Assembly: GCF_011682055.1 (NCBI RefSeq)
Contig: NZ_JAAQOM010000018.1
Span: forward strand, 85,373-149,372
DNA length: 64,000 bases
Origin: Telluria antibiotica
GTDB lineage: Bacteria > Pseudomonadota > Gammaproteobacteria > Burkholderiales > Burkholderiaceae_D
Direction of reading: 5' to 3'
Position 1 is the stretch's first letter, and each line of letters starts with the position of its first letter. Below the pieces are notes generated by a model. That model was not told the DNA's origin. It did no database searches and saw nothing but the letters and a program-made list of their open reading frames with translations. Shown one piece after another: positions 52,275-61,799 of the stretch. The position numbers and the translations under genes were made by a program.

Positions 52275-53870
52275 CTACGAACGATCGCGGAAAGCAGCTA
52301 CCTCTGATTCACGGTCAGCCGCGCCATCGGCGACGGACAAACTACCTGCACCGAAGGACACTGCTTTGTCAGCGGCTTCTCGGGCATTAATCGCCGCAGC
52401 GATCTTGCCGCCAGTTGTTTCGCGAATACGGTCGAGCGTACTCGTTTTCGTATCGCCAAATTTGTCCTTGGCTACATCCCAAGAACCGACTGCTAAGTTG
52501 CCCACCGTCCCTACAGCTACCTTACCTGCCTTAGCTGCGATTAAGCCAAGTGCTTTGATCGCCGTACCACGTTTCACTTCGCCAGGAGAGCCCTCATCCT
52601 TTCCAAAGCCCTTTGCCGATGTTTGGGCACCTAAAGGCATTTTTCCTATTGTTGCCCCTCCACCTGAACCGCCGAGACCTGCCTTAAAGGCATCTGTCGA
52701 CGCTGGGGTCCCGCCACCGGAGTTGACAGCGCTAGTTTGTCCTTCGCCCATTGCGGCCGCCAGCGGACTGCTGACGCCACTTCCCGAGGTTCCAGGCGCG
52801 TTTTGTCCTAAAGTTCCGGACTCGCTTTGTAACAAGCTTGCACCACCAACATTTTCCGCAGCATTCGCTTTGGAGAAAGCCGCCATCAACGCTTGAGCTC
52901 CTCCTCCAAGACCTGCAGCACCAGAAGCGAGAGCAGCCCCGGCCGTAGCCATGCCGGCACTTGCAACCGCAGCTGCACCGATCACAGCTCCTACTCCGAA
53001 CCCACTTCCCAAGGCTGGATTGCCAGCTCCCGCAAGACTTCCAATGAGACCTGGAACGGTTTCAATAAGTCGAAGCAGGACCAGGGCTGCGATTAGCATC
53101 ACGCTCAACTCTTTGAGCGTGAGTCCCGTGCTCATCCCAGTGTAGTAAAGATCGACAAAGGATTTCCCTACTCCAACGAGAAAGATCATCGTGAAGAGTT
53201 GTGCCGCAATGTTGAGGACCGTCTTGTAATATGCAATTGCCATGTCAGAGGTCCAGCGCGAGCCACCAAAGCCCAGGAAAAAAACGCCTGCATAGCTCAG
53301 AATCCATCCGCTGACCAAAAGAAGCAGCATGTTGACGGCCACAAGGGCAAAAACAACGAGCACAATACCGCTGATAACCAATCCAGTCGCACTATCGATG
53401 GGTTTCCAAACGGTCGACATATCGAGCACTTTGAAAAAAATATCAAAGCCTATGTCGACAATCCCTGACGGGGCCAAGGTATTCGGTACGCCTGCGGCCT
53501 CAGCAGCTACTTGACGCAGTGAGCTGGTGATTGAGTTAGAAAAAGCAGGACCATTCGTCAATGCCCACCAAAAGAAACCGGTGAAGATGGTAAAGCGCAC
53601 GAACTCGGTGTAAAACTCGGCCAAGTCAGCTTTACGTACTGCCATGATTCCGAAAGTCCAGACCATGCTGATGACGACCAACGTCCAAAACAGCCAGCTC
53701 GCACGCGTAGTGACCAGCGTGCCCCACGTTGCCGCGGCGGCTGAATAGCGGTCGAGAACTGTATCAAGAATACCTCGGTTATCGACGGCAGCCATTGCTC
53801 GCGCCGAAAACAATGCGAGCGAAGAGAGCATCAACAGCGACAGGTATCTCAGGTTGACCGGCTGTCTCAT
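52275..53870 (-). CDS. trbL: TrbL, polytopic channel protein of the mating-pair system
   Basis: VirB6-like inner-membrane protein (531 aa) with a signal-like N-terminus and about six hydrophobic segments up to residue 320 (for instance LVISGIVLVVFALVAVNMLLLLVSG). The C-terminal 200 residues are Gly/Ala/Ser-rich and probably soluble. Last gene of the trb operon here; trbM and later RK2 genes are absent. Its coding sequence is visibly lower in G+C than the neighbouring trb genes, which may mean a separate origin for this part. Ends facing fic. Confidence 0.88.
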   Translation of the reverse strand: MRQPVNLRYLSLLMLSSLALFSARAMAAVDNRGILDTVLDRYSAAAATWGTLVTTRASWLFWTLVVISMVWTFGIMAVRKADLAEFYTEFVRFTIFTGFFWWALTNGPAFSNSITSSLRQVAAEAAGVPNTLAPSGIVDIGFDIFFKVLDMSTVWKPIDSATGLVISGIVLVVFALVAVNMLLLLVSGWILSYAGVFFLGFGGSRWTSDMAIAYYKTVLNIAAQLFTMIFLVGVGKSFVDLYYTGMSTGLTLKELSVMLIAALVLLRLIETVPGLIGSLAGAGNPALGSGFGVGAVIGAAAVASAGMATAGAALASGAAGLGGGAQALMAAFSKANAAENVGGASLLQSESGTLGQNAPGTSGSGVSSPLAAAMGEGQTSAVNSGGGTPASTDAFKAGLGGSGGGATIGKMPLGAQTSAKGFGKDEGSPGEVKRGTAIKALGLIAAKAGKVAVGTVGNLAVGSWDVAKDKFGDTKTSTLDRIRETTGGKIAAAINAREAADKAVSFGAGSLSVADGAADRESEVAAFRDRS

Positions 53871-53877
53871 GTTAGCC

Positions 53878-54081
53878 TCACCAATTCCTTGCTGGGCTGG
53901 GCTTAAAGGATGGTCCAGCGCGCGGGCATTTCTTCGCCAGTTCGATTTGCTGCGCCTCGCTTAACTTCCCTGTGGCCAGCTCTACACAATTCGGGCTTGC
54001 CACCGTATCCGCCCGGTCACTGCAAGCGCTCAAAGCTCCGGCACCTAGAAAAAGCACCACGAAAAACTGCGTCGCGTTCAT
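53878..54081 (-). CDS. trbK: TrbK-like entry-exclusion lipoprotein
   Basis: 67 aa with a lipoprotein signal (FLGAGALSAC, modified Cys20), followed by a short polar domain with two Cys (PNCVELATGKL, AKKCP). Place between trbJ and trbL and size match IncP TrbK, which prevents the host from receiving another copy of the same plasmid. Sequence is poorly conserved, so this rests on position, size and lipobox. Confidence 0.75.
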   Translation of the reverse strand: MNATQFFVVLFLGAGALSACSDRADTVASPNCVELATGKLSEAQQIELAKKCPRAGPSFKPSPARNW

Positions 54082-54096
54082 GGCTGAGATCCCCCT

Positions 54097-54873
54097 TTAC
54101 CAAGTGCGGGCCAGGCTTCGTTGGAACTTCCCCGCACGCAGCTGCACGGCCGCAGCAGCTTCTTTTGCCTCCTGATCTGCAAGGAATTGGCCACGTGTGG
54201 CAACCGCGTTCTGCTGCGCGATGAGCAGCGCCCGGATCTGCAGTAACTGATTCGCCTGATGGCTGGCCAGCTGGTTCGCGTAACCGAGCGCCTGCACCTG
54301 CCCTTGCGCGCCCTGGGCCGATGTCTGCAACCGCTCGAGCTGGCGCGCGTCAGCGACCATGGCATCCTGCTGCCGGTCGAGACCACGGAACAGGGCGTCG
54401 TTGGCCTTCTTCTGGGCCTCCGATCCGAGGCGCTGGGACACCTGCATCGCCTCCCACTCAGCCTGAGTGCAGCCGTTGTATGAGAAGCAGCGCGAGGCCT
54501 GGTAGGTGTTCATGTCCTTGAACTTGCCGAGGTAGGTATCGACGCTGCCGAGGGTGTTCTTGTAGTAGACCAGCGTGTCGATCGAAGCGCGCAGCTGGTT
54601 CATGGTGGACTGCGCCTGATCCCAGATATTCGAGGTCGGTGCCGCCGTGTTGCGCAGCATGTTCTCGTATTGCAGCAGTTGAGTCTGGTACTGCTGGATT
54701 TGCTTCAAGGTCTGGGAAATGCTTTCTCTCGCAGTGATTGTGGATTGAACCACGTTCGCGGCGTCGACGACCGCCCACTGGGCGGAGGCTGGCGCAGTCA
54801 ATCCCACCCCAACGGAGAACGCCAGGGCTGATGCGACTTTAGCGGCCGAAATGGTGCTGCGCGGAGTGTTCAT
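54097..54873 (-). CDS. trbJ: TrbJ, periplasmic VirB5-like protein
   Basis: 258 aa, with a signal peptide ending near APASAQW, then a helical, Gln-rich coiled-coil-like body (SISQTLKQIQQYQTQLLQYEN; later RQLERLQTSAQGAQGQVQ) and two Cys in SRCFSYNGCTQ. Such proteins sit at the pilus tip or base in conjugative systems. Same length as RK2 TrbJ. Between trbI and trbK in the operon. Confidence 0.88.
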   Translation of the reverse strand: MNTPRSTISAAKVASALAFSVGVGLTAPASAQWAVVDAANVVQSTITARESISQTLKQIQQYQTQLLQYENMLRNTAAPTSNIWDQAQSTMNQLRASIDTLVYYKNTLGSVDTYLGKFKDMNTYQASRCFSYNGCTQAEWEAMQVSQRLGSEAQKKANDALFRGLDRQQDAMVADARQLERLQTSAQGAQGQVQALGYANQLASHQANQLLQIRALLIAQQNAVATRGQFLADQEAKEAAAAVQLRAGKFQRSLARTW

Positions 54874-54888
54874 GGGCTTCTCCTTGCG

Positions 54889-56325
54889 TTAATAATCGAA
54901 TGGTTCATACGGCTTGGAAAACGTCAAATCCTTGGTGACGATGACGTTGAAGCGATAGCCGGGTCGGATCTCAAGCGTGGGCGCGATGTTGAGGTTCTTC
55001 GCGACGAGCTGTGCGGTCACCTGGCCCAACTGCTGCCCGACCGCTTCGCTCATTGCGCTACCAAAACTCGGACGGCCATACCCGCTGTTCTCGGGCTGGC
55101 TGGTCGCGATCCCCGCCGTCACGGCCGACATCAGGAAGGCGGACGAGAAGGTCTTCCAGTAGTGGTTATTCACCTTGTCGTTAAAGCCCGCATATCCGGC
55201 GCTGTCCACGCCCGACATAGCGCCGATGTCCATTGCCTTCCCATCAGGGAAGACGATGCGCTGCCAGGCGACCAGCACCCGTGCCTGGCCGTAGGCGACG
55301 TCACTGGAGTAGGCCCCGACCAGGCGCGAGCCCTGCGGTATCAACTTCCATTTGCTGCGGGGCGTGTCGTACACGTCCTGACTAACCTGCGCCATGATCT
55401 GACCGGGCAGCTCCGAGTTGATGCCCGAGATTAGAATTGCCGGGATCACGAAACCTGCGCGCAGCTCGTAGGGTGTACGTGGCGCTTCCGGCTGAGCATC
55501 GAGCCGCCAGCGGTCGCCCTGCCCTCCCGCGAACTGAGCCACGTCGTTGCGCCCGCCGCCCGCCTGCACCGGCTGCAAAATACCGGATATACCCGACTCC
55601 TGGGCAGATTGGCTTGCGCGCAGCAACTGCAGGCGACCTTTGTACGCGGCGGTCGGATCATCGGTGGCCGCTGATTCGATCTGCTGGCGCGCGACCGCCA
55701 ACTTGGCCAGGACCTCGTCTCGGTTGGCTGGCGTGGCGCCGGCGAATGGGTTCGAAGCCGAACCAGAGACAGCGCTCGAAGCGGCGCTGCGCGGTGCCAC
55801 GCCCTGCAGGCTCGAACGTGCCCTCGCCGCCTCGTCGAGCTGCTGCAATTTGATAGTTCGGATACGTGCGGCCTCGTCGTCAGCCGGACTGCGCGTTCCA
55901 CCCTGCGCCGCCATCTGCTGATCCTGTGTCCACTGCTGTTGGGTCGAGGTGGGTGGCGCTGGCGGCAGGTCCGGATTCTCGGGTCTCGCGGTTACCAACG
56001 CGGTCTGGCTCGCCTCGGCCGATTCAGGTGGCGCGGGAATCGACGGCGCCACCGCTGCCGCCTGGACCATGCCGTATTTCTGATCGCCCACAATTGCGTT
56101 AGCCAACATCGTCGCATTGCCGGCCTTCTGCGGCGCCTTCTCGATCGGTTCATTCTGTTGCCGGGCGCGGTTGGCAGCGACCGACGCCATGATCACCAGG
56201 AACGTCGTCATGGCGCCGCCAAGGATGTACAGCGGCACATTGTTCACGCGCCGGACGCCGGCGCTCTTTGACTGCTGCCCCGGAGAGGCGTCCGGCGACA
56301 TGTCGTGTTCTGGCACGCCGCTCAT
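54889..56325 (-). CDS. trbI: TrbI, VirB10-like channel protein
   Basis: 478 aa. One N-terminal membrane helix (about residues 30-51), a Pro/Gln-rich periplasmic linker, then the VirB10 beta-barrel domain (PYELRAGFVIPAILISGINSELPG, GSRLVGAYSSDVAYGQARVLVAWQR) ending in RPGYRFNVIVTKDL. It spans both membranes and forms the outer-membrane core with TrbG. Start at 56325 follows GGAAGGAG, four bases after the trbH stop; longer frames upstream are not supported. Confidence 0.9.
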   Translation of the reverse strand: MSGVPEHDMSPDASPGQQSKSAGVRRVNNVPLYILGGAMTTFLVIMASVAANRARQQNEPIEKAPQKAGNATMLANAIVGDQKYGMVQAAAVAPSIPAPPESAEASQTALVTARPENPDLPPAPPTSTQQQWTQDQQMAAQGGTRSPADDEAARIRTIKLQQLDEAARARSSLQGVAPRSAASSAVSGSASNPFAGATPANRDEVLAKLAVARQQIESAATDDPTAAYKGRLQLLRASQSAQESGISGILQPVQAGGGRNDVAQFAGGQGDRWRLDAQPEAPRTPYELRAGFVIPAILISGINSELPGQIMAQVSQDVYDTPRSKWKLIPQGSRLVGAYSSDVAYGQARVLVAWQRIVFPDGKAMDIGAMSGVDSAGYAGFNDKVNNHYWKTFSSAFLMSAVTAGIATSQPENSGYGRPSFGSAMSEAVGQQLGQVTAQLVAKNLNIAPTLEIRPGYRFNVIVTKDLTFSKPYEPFDY

Positions 56326-56329
56326 GGCC

Positions 56330-56776
56330 CTACTCCTTCCGTACCCAATAGCCGGCCGGCGCCACGCTACCATCCTTGGCCAGGTACACGCGCGACAGGC
56401 TCTGAGCATCGATTGTCAGCGTGACCCGGTACATATCGGTTCCGGACGGCTGGTCGAAAACATAGGCCAGCGTTCTGTGCTTGCCATTGTCGTCGGCACC
56501 GGACCTGGACGTCGGCATCTGTTCCTGCAGCGCATAGCCCTGCGCCCGCAACGTGGCCACCAGCGAAGTGCCGAATGGATCGGTGGCGCCATGCTGTAGC
56601 TCGAAGCGGGTACCTGCCGGCGGGTACAGCGTGACCAGCTTTTTGACTGTGTCATCGGCCATTTTCTTGTCGATGGCGTCACTGGCCATCGCGAAGCGGC
56701 CGTAGCCGACGGGTTTGGGAGTAGCTGCGCAGCCGGCCAAGGCAGCCAGCAGCGCCAGGAGAGCGATCTTGCGCAT
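56330..56776 (-). CDS. trbH: TrbH, small lipoprotein of the transfer core
   Basis: 148 aa lipoprotein with signal MRKIALLALLAALAGC (Cys16). In RP4 TrbH is a VirB7-like partner stabilising the outer-membrane complex. The ATG lies one base after the trbG stop, and the AAGGAG ribosome site is inside the trbG end. Conserved region AYVFDQPSGTDMYRVTLTID. Confidence 0.85.
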   Translation of the reverse strand: MRKIALLALLAALAGCAATPKPVGYGRFAMASDAIDKKMADDTVKKLVTLYPPAGTRFELQHGATDPFGTSLVATLRAQGYALQEQMPTSRSGADDNGKHRTLAYVFDQPSGTDMYRVTLTIDAQSLSRVYLAKDGSVAPAGYWVRKE

Positions 56777-56777
56777 G

Positions 56778-57683
56778 TCATTTCTCCTTGGTGATCGTAA
56801 TGCGCTCCTGGTTCTTGCCAGCGCCGGCAATGAGGATCGCTTTCTGAAACACGTTGTCGACGATGTAGCGGTCGCCCTGCACGCGATAGTTGACGGTGAC
56901 CGTCTCATCGTCGTCGCTTAGCCAGCCACCTTCCTTGCGCACTACCAGCAGGACCGGCGCTTCGGCCTGGTTCATGGTGGCAGGCATCTGGATCACCGTC
57001 CTGGTGCCATCGTTGTAGACACGGACCGGCTTCCACGCCGTCGCGCCCTTGACCTCGTAGTTGAAGCTCAGGTCGCGCACGTCTTCCTGCGTGCCTGGAA
57101 GCGTACGCTCCTGCTTGAGCCTTGCCTCTCTCATCCGGACTTCGTCCCATTTGGCCGCAGCGTCTTCCATGTACGTGAAGCCGACGCGTGGCATGTAGTC
57201 GGTCCGGTGCGAGCGCAGGCGGATGTGGTAGGTGCGCCGGTTAGTGGTAACAATCAATGACGTCTCCAGCCCAACGTCGATTGGTTTAACGACCAGGTGC
57301 TGGACCTCCGTCCGGCCGCTGCCGCTGATCGCCGGCTCCACCGTGAAGCGAGTGTCGCCAACGTTCATGTTGTTGACCTGCTCGCCGGCCTGCAGTTCGA
57401 TGTCGCACACCTGTAGTACCGCGCACACGACGGTGATCCGCTGGGCACCGTAGACAAAGCGAACCATGCCGTCGGGACCAGGAACCGGTTTAATGGCGTC
57501 GCCGCTGGCTTGCCAGCGCTGGGACACGGCGAGCGCCGCCTTTTCCTGGCTGGTCAGCTTCCCGTTCTCTTTCGAGAAGTATGCGTCGGCGGCCTTGCGC
57601 TCTGCGGTGGCCGCGCCCGTTTCGCCAGCCAGGGCGGCAAGAGGCAGAGTGCAAAGGGTCGCTGCAATCAAATGCTTTTTCAT
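56778..57683 (-). CDS. trbG: TrbG, VirB9-like outer-membrane core protein
   Basis: 301 aa with signal peptide ending near AALAGE, then the two-lobed VirB9 fold: N-terminal domain with VRFVYGAQRITVVCAVLQVCDIELQ and C-terminal beta domain with WKPVRVYNDGTRTVIQMP. Builds the outer-membrane ring with TrbH and TrbI. Nine bases after trbF. Confidence 0.9.
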   Translation of the reverse strand: MKKHLIAATLCTLPLAALAGETGAATAERKAADAYFSKENGKLTSQEKAALAVSQRWQASGDAIKPVPGPDGMVRFVYGAQRITVVCAVLQVCDIELQAGEQVNNMNVGDTRFTVEPAISGSGRTEVQHLVVKPIDVGLETSLIVTTNRRTYHIRLRSHRTDYMPRVGFTYMEDAAAKWDEVRMREARLKQERTLPGTQEDVRDLSFNYEVKGATAWKPVRVYNDGTRTVIQMPATMNQAEAPVLLVVRKEGGWLSDDDETVTVNYRVQGDRYIVDNVFQKAILIAGAGKNQERITITKEK

Positions 57684-57692
57684 GGCATGCCC

Positions 57693-58466
57693 TTAAAGTT
57701 GTTTTGACCAGGTGAAGTCGCGCACGTAGATGCCCAGCGGGTTGTCACGCATCTGCTCTTCCGTCGTTTCCGCCGTTGCCTCGACCGTGTACACCGTCAC
57801 CAGGGCGCGCCAGCGCTGGGGCGCCGACTTGAGCACGCCCTGGCGGTCGCGCGTGGTCTCGATCCAGTCGACCTGCCAGGTTTCGCCAGTCTGCTGCAGC
57901 GTCGTCTCGACCTCGATGCTCACGGTCTCGTTGGCGGCGCGCTTGAACGGCGAACTGGCCTCGGTACCATTCAGCCACTCATTCATCTTGGCCGTAGCCG
58001 CATCGTTTGGCGCCAACATCGCGTACACCCGAAGCACGGCCTTGCGCTGCAGCGCGACGTCGGGCGTGACCAATCGCGCATCGGTGATCCACGACGCTAC
58101 GCTCGCACGTACCACGCGCGGGTCGGCCGCCTGCGCGCGGTCCAGCGGCTTGGCGGCGGCGTACTGCCCGAGCTTGTCGACCTCGACGACCATCGGGATG
58201 AATTTCGACCGGCTCCCGATGTAGGTCATGCCGCCAACCGCTGCCAGTGCGATGAGCAGGCACAATGCACCGCCCAGCACGGCCATCTGGCGGCTCGCGA
58301 CAACGCCGCCGACATAGTCGTTCCAGGTGCGACGCGCGGCCAGGTACGGATTCTCGCTTTCATCCGGCCGGCGGCCGCCATCCAGCCGCCCGCCACTTCG
58401 GCGCGGATCGTCCGTCGGCTTGCGCTGTTTCAGCCCCTTGAACATGGGGCCAATATTGATTTTCAT
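57693..58466 (-). CDS. trbF: TrbF, VirB8-like assembly factor
   Basis: 257 aa: cytoplasmic basic N-terminus, one membrane helix (MAVLGGALCLLIALAAVGGMTYIG), then the NTF2-like periplasmic domain (WIDWIETTRDRQG-like block, WRALVTVYTVEATAET). Nucleation factor of the secretion channel. Its ATG overlaps the trbE stop (ATGA). Confidence 0.9.
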   Translation of the reverse strand: MKINIGPMFKGLKQRKPTDDPRRSGGRLDGGRRPDESENPYLAARRTWNDYVGGVVASRQMAVLGGALCLLIALAAVGGMTYIGSRSKFIPMVVEVDKLGQYAAAKPLDRAQAADPRVVRASVASWITDARLVTPDVALQRKAVLRVYAMLAPNDAATAKMNEWLNGTEASSPFKRAANETVSIEVETTLQQTGETWQVDWIETTRDRQGVLKSAPQRWRALVTVYTVEATAETTEEQMRDNPLGIYVRDFTWSKQL

Positions 58467-61051
58467 GTCGTCACCTCGTCATTGGTGGAGACCTCGTTCG
58501 AGAATGCGTTCGATACGCTCGACCCAGGCAGATAGTCGGCCAGGCGCAAGCCCCTGCTGACCAGCCACTCGTGCACCCAGCCGTCGCCATGCTTGGCTTC
58601 CAGCCGCTTGATGGCGGCGATCGAATCCTTGTCAGTCGCCCCAGCGAACGCCAGCGCGAGCGGGCCGATGGCGGTGTCGTACAGGCGCCGTCCCGACTCG
58701 GTGACACAGTAATACTGGCGTTTCGGGATCGCGCCGGCAAGGATGTCGATCTGGCGATTGTTAAGCCCCATGCGGTGGTACAGCGCCGCCGTGTCTTCCT
58801 CGCGTGCGTTCAGGTTCGGTAGGAATATCTTGGTAGCGGTGGATTCCACGATTACGTCGAGAATCCCGCTGCCTGCGGCATCGGTCAGACTTTGCGTCGA
58901 CAGCAGCACAAGACAGTTTTTCTTGGCAAAGGCTTTGAGCCATTCACGGATCTTGTCCCTGAATACGGGATGGCCAAGCATCAGCCAGGCTTCGTCGATC
59001 AGGATCGCCGCAGGCTGGCCGTGCAGGCTCCGCTCGATACGACGGAAGAGATACAGCAGCACCGGCAGTGCGTACTTCTCGCCCAGGTTCATCAGCTCTT
59101 CGATTTCGAACGTCGTGAACCGCGACAGCTCGAGGCCATCCTCCTCGGCATCGAGCAGGTGACCCATCATGCCGTCGACGGTGTACTGCTTCAGCGCCTC
59201 GCGGATCTCCTCGTCCTGGATCGTCAGCGACAGCTCGGACAATGTTCTTGCCTCGCTTTCGTGCATGTTCATGATGGCGTTGCCGATCTCGTTGCGCTGC
59301 GCCGGCGTAGTCTGCACACCGTTGAGCGCGAGGATCGTATCGATCCAACCCATCGCCCAGGCGCGGTCGGCTTTCGTCGCGAGGAACTGCAAGGGACAGA
59401 AGCTGAGGCGATCATCGGCCGCGACCTCGAAGTGGTGGCCTCGTACGGCCTTCGTGGTCGGGTACATCGACATGCCCTTGTCGAACGCGTAGATCGACAT
59501 GCCGGCGTAGCGCAGCAGCTGTAATGCGATCAGCGCCAAGTGGGTCGATTTGCCGGAGCGCGTCGGGCCAATCATGAGGGAGTGTCCGAGATCGCGCACA
59601 TGCAGGTTCAGGCGGAACGGCGTCGAGCCCTGCGTCACGCACTGCATCAGCGCAGGCGCGTTTGGCGGATACATCGGACACGGCGCATGATCCAGACCGG
59701 TCCAGATCGTGCTCGTCGGCAGAAGGTCGGCCAGGTTCAAGGTGTTGATCAGCGGCCGGCGCACGTTCTCGACGCCGTGGCCCGGCAAGCTGCCAAGGAA
59801 CGCATCGAGCGTATTGATGGTCTCGACGCGCGCCCCGAAGCCGAGCCGGTTGATCGCTTTCTCGATCATGCGCGCCGACCGCTCCAATTGGTCGCGGTCC
59901 TCGTCCAGCAGCACGACGACGCTCGTGTAGTAACCCTGCGCCACCAAGCCTGAGTTGACCTCAGCGATCGCCGCCTCGGCGTCGGCCACCATCGATAAGG
60001 CATCCTGGTCTATCGCACCGTTGTTGGTATTGAAGACCTGATCGAAGAAGCCGCGGATTTTCTGCCTCCACTTCTTGCGGTATTTCTCGAGGTGCGCGAC
60101 CGCCTCGTGCGGTTCCATGAAGATGAAGCGCGACGACCAGCGATATTCGCAAGCCTGCTCGGCAAGGGCGGTCAGGATGCCGGGCGACGACTCGAGGGGA
60201 AAGCCATCGATCGCGACCACCTGGACGAACTTGCGTCCGATGCGCGGCACGACGCCGCTCCACAGTTCCACGCCGCCAATCAGGCAGTCGAAATACATCG
60301 GATGACTGGGCAGCATCACCGGATGGTTCTTCCCTGTCGAGCAGAACTGCAGCCAGCGTAGGAAATCATCGTGCGTGATGCTCGCACCGTCTTCCTGCAC
60401 AATCTTCTGTCCACGCAGGCGCGTCAGCGTGAGCACGGCGGACAGGCGCGACTCGATATTGACGCACTCGCGCTTGAAGTAGTCGATCAACCCCAGGGTG
60501 CGCGAATGGTGGTCGGGTGCGACTTCTTCGTCATCGAACATCATTTCGACGAACTTGCGCTCGGCCAGAACAGGCGGAAAATACGTCACGCTTAGCACGA
60601 AGTAGCCTTCGTACATGGTGCCTAGCCCCTGGAACAGCCGGCGCCGTTCCTCGTCGACCGCCTCCGATATCGGGTCGGGAAAGTGCGACAGCTGCGCTTC
60701 AGGGTACTCGGGTGCAGGACGACGCACCGCGTCGACATGCATCATCCAGCCGTTGCCGAGGTTCGAGAGCGCCTGGTTGACCCGGACCGATGTCATGTTG
60801 CGCTGCTCGTCGGTGCTGTTGGCATTGTCGTCGCCCTGGTAAAGCCAGGCCGCCATGAAGGCTCCGTTCTTGCAGACGACCACACCATCGTCCACCACGG
60901 CCGCGTAGTTGAGCAGGTCGGCGAACCCGGGGCCGGTCGCGCGGTGCCGCTTCAGTTGCAGCGCGCTGTTCGCGGCGCGGATCCGCAGATATAGCATCGA
61001 CAGCATCACGGAGCCTGCGATGGCAAACGCGATTGCCAGTAAGCCGTTCAT
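58463..61051 (-). CDS. trbE: TrbE, VirB4-like ATPase
   Basis: 862 aa, the largest ATPase of the mating channel. N-terminal membrane helix (residues about 4-25), CagE/TrbE domain, then the ATPase with Walker A GPTRSGKSTHLAL and Walker B AAILIDEAWLMLG. It powers pilus assembly and substrate transfer. Overlaps trbD and trbF by 4 bases each. Confidence 0.93.
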   Translation of the reverse strand: MNGLLAIAFAIAGSVMLSMLYLRIRAANSALQLKRHRATGPGFADLLNYAAVVDDGVVVCKNGAFMAAWLYQGDDNANSTDEQRNMTSVRVNQALSNLGNGWMMHVDAVRRPAPEYPEAQLSHFPDPISEAVDEERRRLFQGLGTMYEGYFVLSVTYFPPVLAERKFVEMMFDDEEVAPDHHSRTLGLIDYFKRECVNIESRLSAVLTLTRLRGQKIVQEDGASITHDDFLRWLQFCSTGKNHPVMLPSHPMYFDCLIGGVELWSGVVPRIGRKFVQVVAIDGFPLESSPGILTALAEQACEYRWSSRFIFMEPHEAVAHLEKYRKKWRQKIRGFFDQVFNTNNGAIDQDALSMVADAEAAIAEVNSGLVAQGYYTSVVVLLDEDRDQLERSARMIEKAINRLGFGARVETINTLDAFLGSLPGHGVENVRRPLINTLNLADLLPTSTIWTGLDHAPCPMYPPNAPALMQCVTQGSTPFRLNLHVRDLGHSLMIGPTRSGKSTHLALIALQLLRYAGMSIYAFDKGMSMYPTTKAVRGHHFEVAADDRLSFCPLQFLATKADRAWAMGWIDTILALNGVQTTPAQRNEIGNAIMNMHESEARTLSELSLTIQDEEIREALKQYTVDGMMGHLLDAEEDGLELSRFTTFEIEELMNLGEKYALPVLLYLFRRIERSLHGQPAAILIDEAWLMLGHPVFRDKIREWLKAFAKKNCLVLLSTQSLTDAAGSGILDVIVESTATKIFLPNLNAREEDTAALYHRMGLNNRQIDILAGAIPKRQYYCVTESGRRLYDTAIGPLALAFAGATDKDSIAAIKRLEAKHGDGWVHEWLVSRGLRLADYLPGSSVSNAFSNEVSTNDEVTT

Positions 61052-61359
61052 TTGTATTGCCTCCCCTGACTCCTGGTATTCATCCTGAAGGGTGTACTGC
61101 GCGCCGGGTAGTACGTCTGATAGCGGCGATGCCGCATGTAGACGAAGCGCAGCTGGGGGTCAGCCTTGGCCATGCGCCGGCACGCAAACAGCGCGCCCAA
61201 CCAAAGCGACAGCCCGACCACCGTCGCCCGCAGCTCCTGTGCCTGGAAGATCAGCGCAAAAGCCAGCAGGCCGGCCATCATGACTAGTTCCCTGTCGCCA
61301 CCCATGAACAGGTTGTGCCTGTTACCAGCGCGGCGGATCGGAATCGTGCGCAGGGCCAT
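61048..61359 (-). CDS. trbD: TrbD, VirB3-like membrane protein
   Basis: 103 aa, as RK2 TrbD. Starts MALRTIPIRRAGNRHNLFMGGDREL and has two close hydrophobic segments (AGLLAFALIFQAQ and VVGLSLWLGALFA). Works next to TrbE. Start at 61359 is chosen from homology; a much longer frame runs upstream through trbC and is not coding. Two bases after the trbC stop. Confidence 0.9.
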   Translation of the reverse strand: MALRTIPIRRAGNRHNLFMGGDRELVMMAGLLAFALIFQAQELRATVVGLSLWLGALFACRRMAKADPQLRFVYMRHRRYQTYYPARSTPFRMNTRSQGRQYK

Positions 61360-61361
61360 GG

Positions 61362-61790
61362 CTAGCCCACCAATCGGGTCCCCGTTGCGACCAAAAGCCC
61401 GCCGTGCGTGTTCATGACGTCGCTCACTGCAGCGATTTCCGCGCCGCGGCCGAAGAAGGTGCTCATCATGTTCTGTGCGCCGACCAGCAGGGCCATCACC
61501 AGCACCACAAACAGCATTGTGCGGAAAAAGCCGTTCAGGTCTCCGCCCAGAATTAGGGTTCCTCCGGATACGACGATACCCACGAGCGACAGGGCGAATG
61601 CCACCGGCCCGGTCACGCTGTTGCGAAGATTGCCGAGCCACGATTCGTAAGGGAGTGAGCCACCTGTTCCCTCCGACGCGAAGGCGTACCGCGGGGCCAG
61701 CAGCACGTACGCGAGCAGGAGCGCCAGAAAAAGGTAAGGCAAAAAGGCGCGGGGAAACGGGAATTGCGGGGCAAAGCGGATCGGCTCCAT
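61362..61790 (-). CDS. trbC: TrbC, pro-pilin
   Basis: 142 aa precursor of the conjugative pilus subunit. Signal ends ...YAFA before Ser39; the core SEGTGGSLPYESW to FFGRG is followed by AEIA. In RP4 the mature pilin is 78 residues and closed head to tail by TraF after removal of the AEIA end; here the stretch from Ser39 to the Gly before AEIA is also exactly 78 residues. Two membrane helices in the core. Confidence 0.92.
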   Translation of the reverse strand: MEPIRFAPQFPFPRAFLPYLFLALLLAYVLLAPRYAFASEGTGGSLPYESWLGNLRNSVTGPVAFALSLVGIVVSGGTLILGGDLNGFFRTMLFVVLVMALLVGAQNMMSTFFGRGAEIAAVSDVMNTHGGLLVATGTRLVG

Positions 61791-61799
61791 TTGACACTC

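Noticed and set aside
54837..54849. TTTAGCGGCCGAA as a third KorB operator
   Set aside because: Lies inside the trbJ coding region and its right half departs from the consensus.
61048..61797. 249-codon frame extending trbD upstream through trbC
   Set aside because: Only the last 103 codons match TrbD; the upstream part lies in trbC in another frame.
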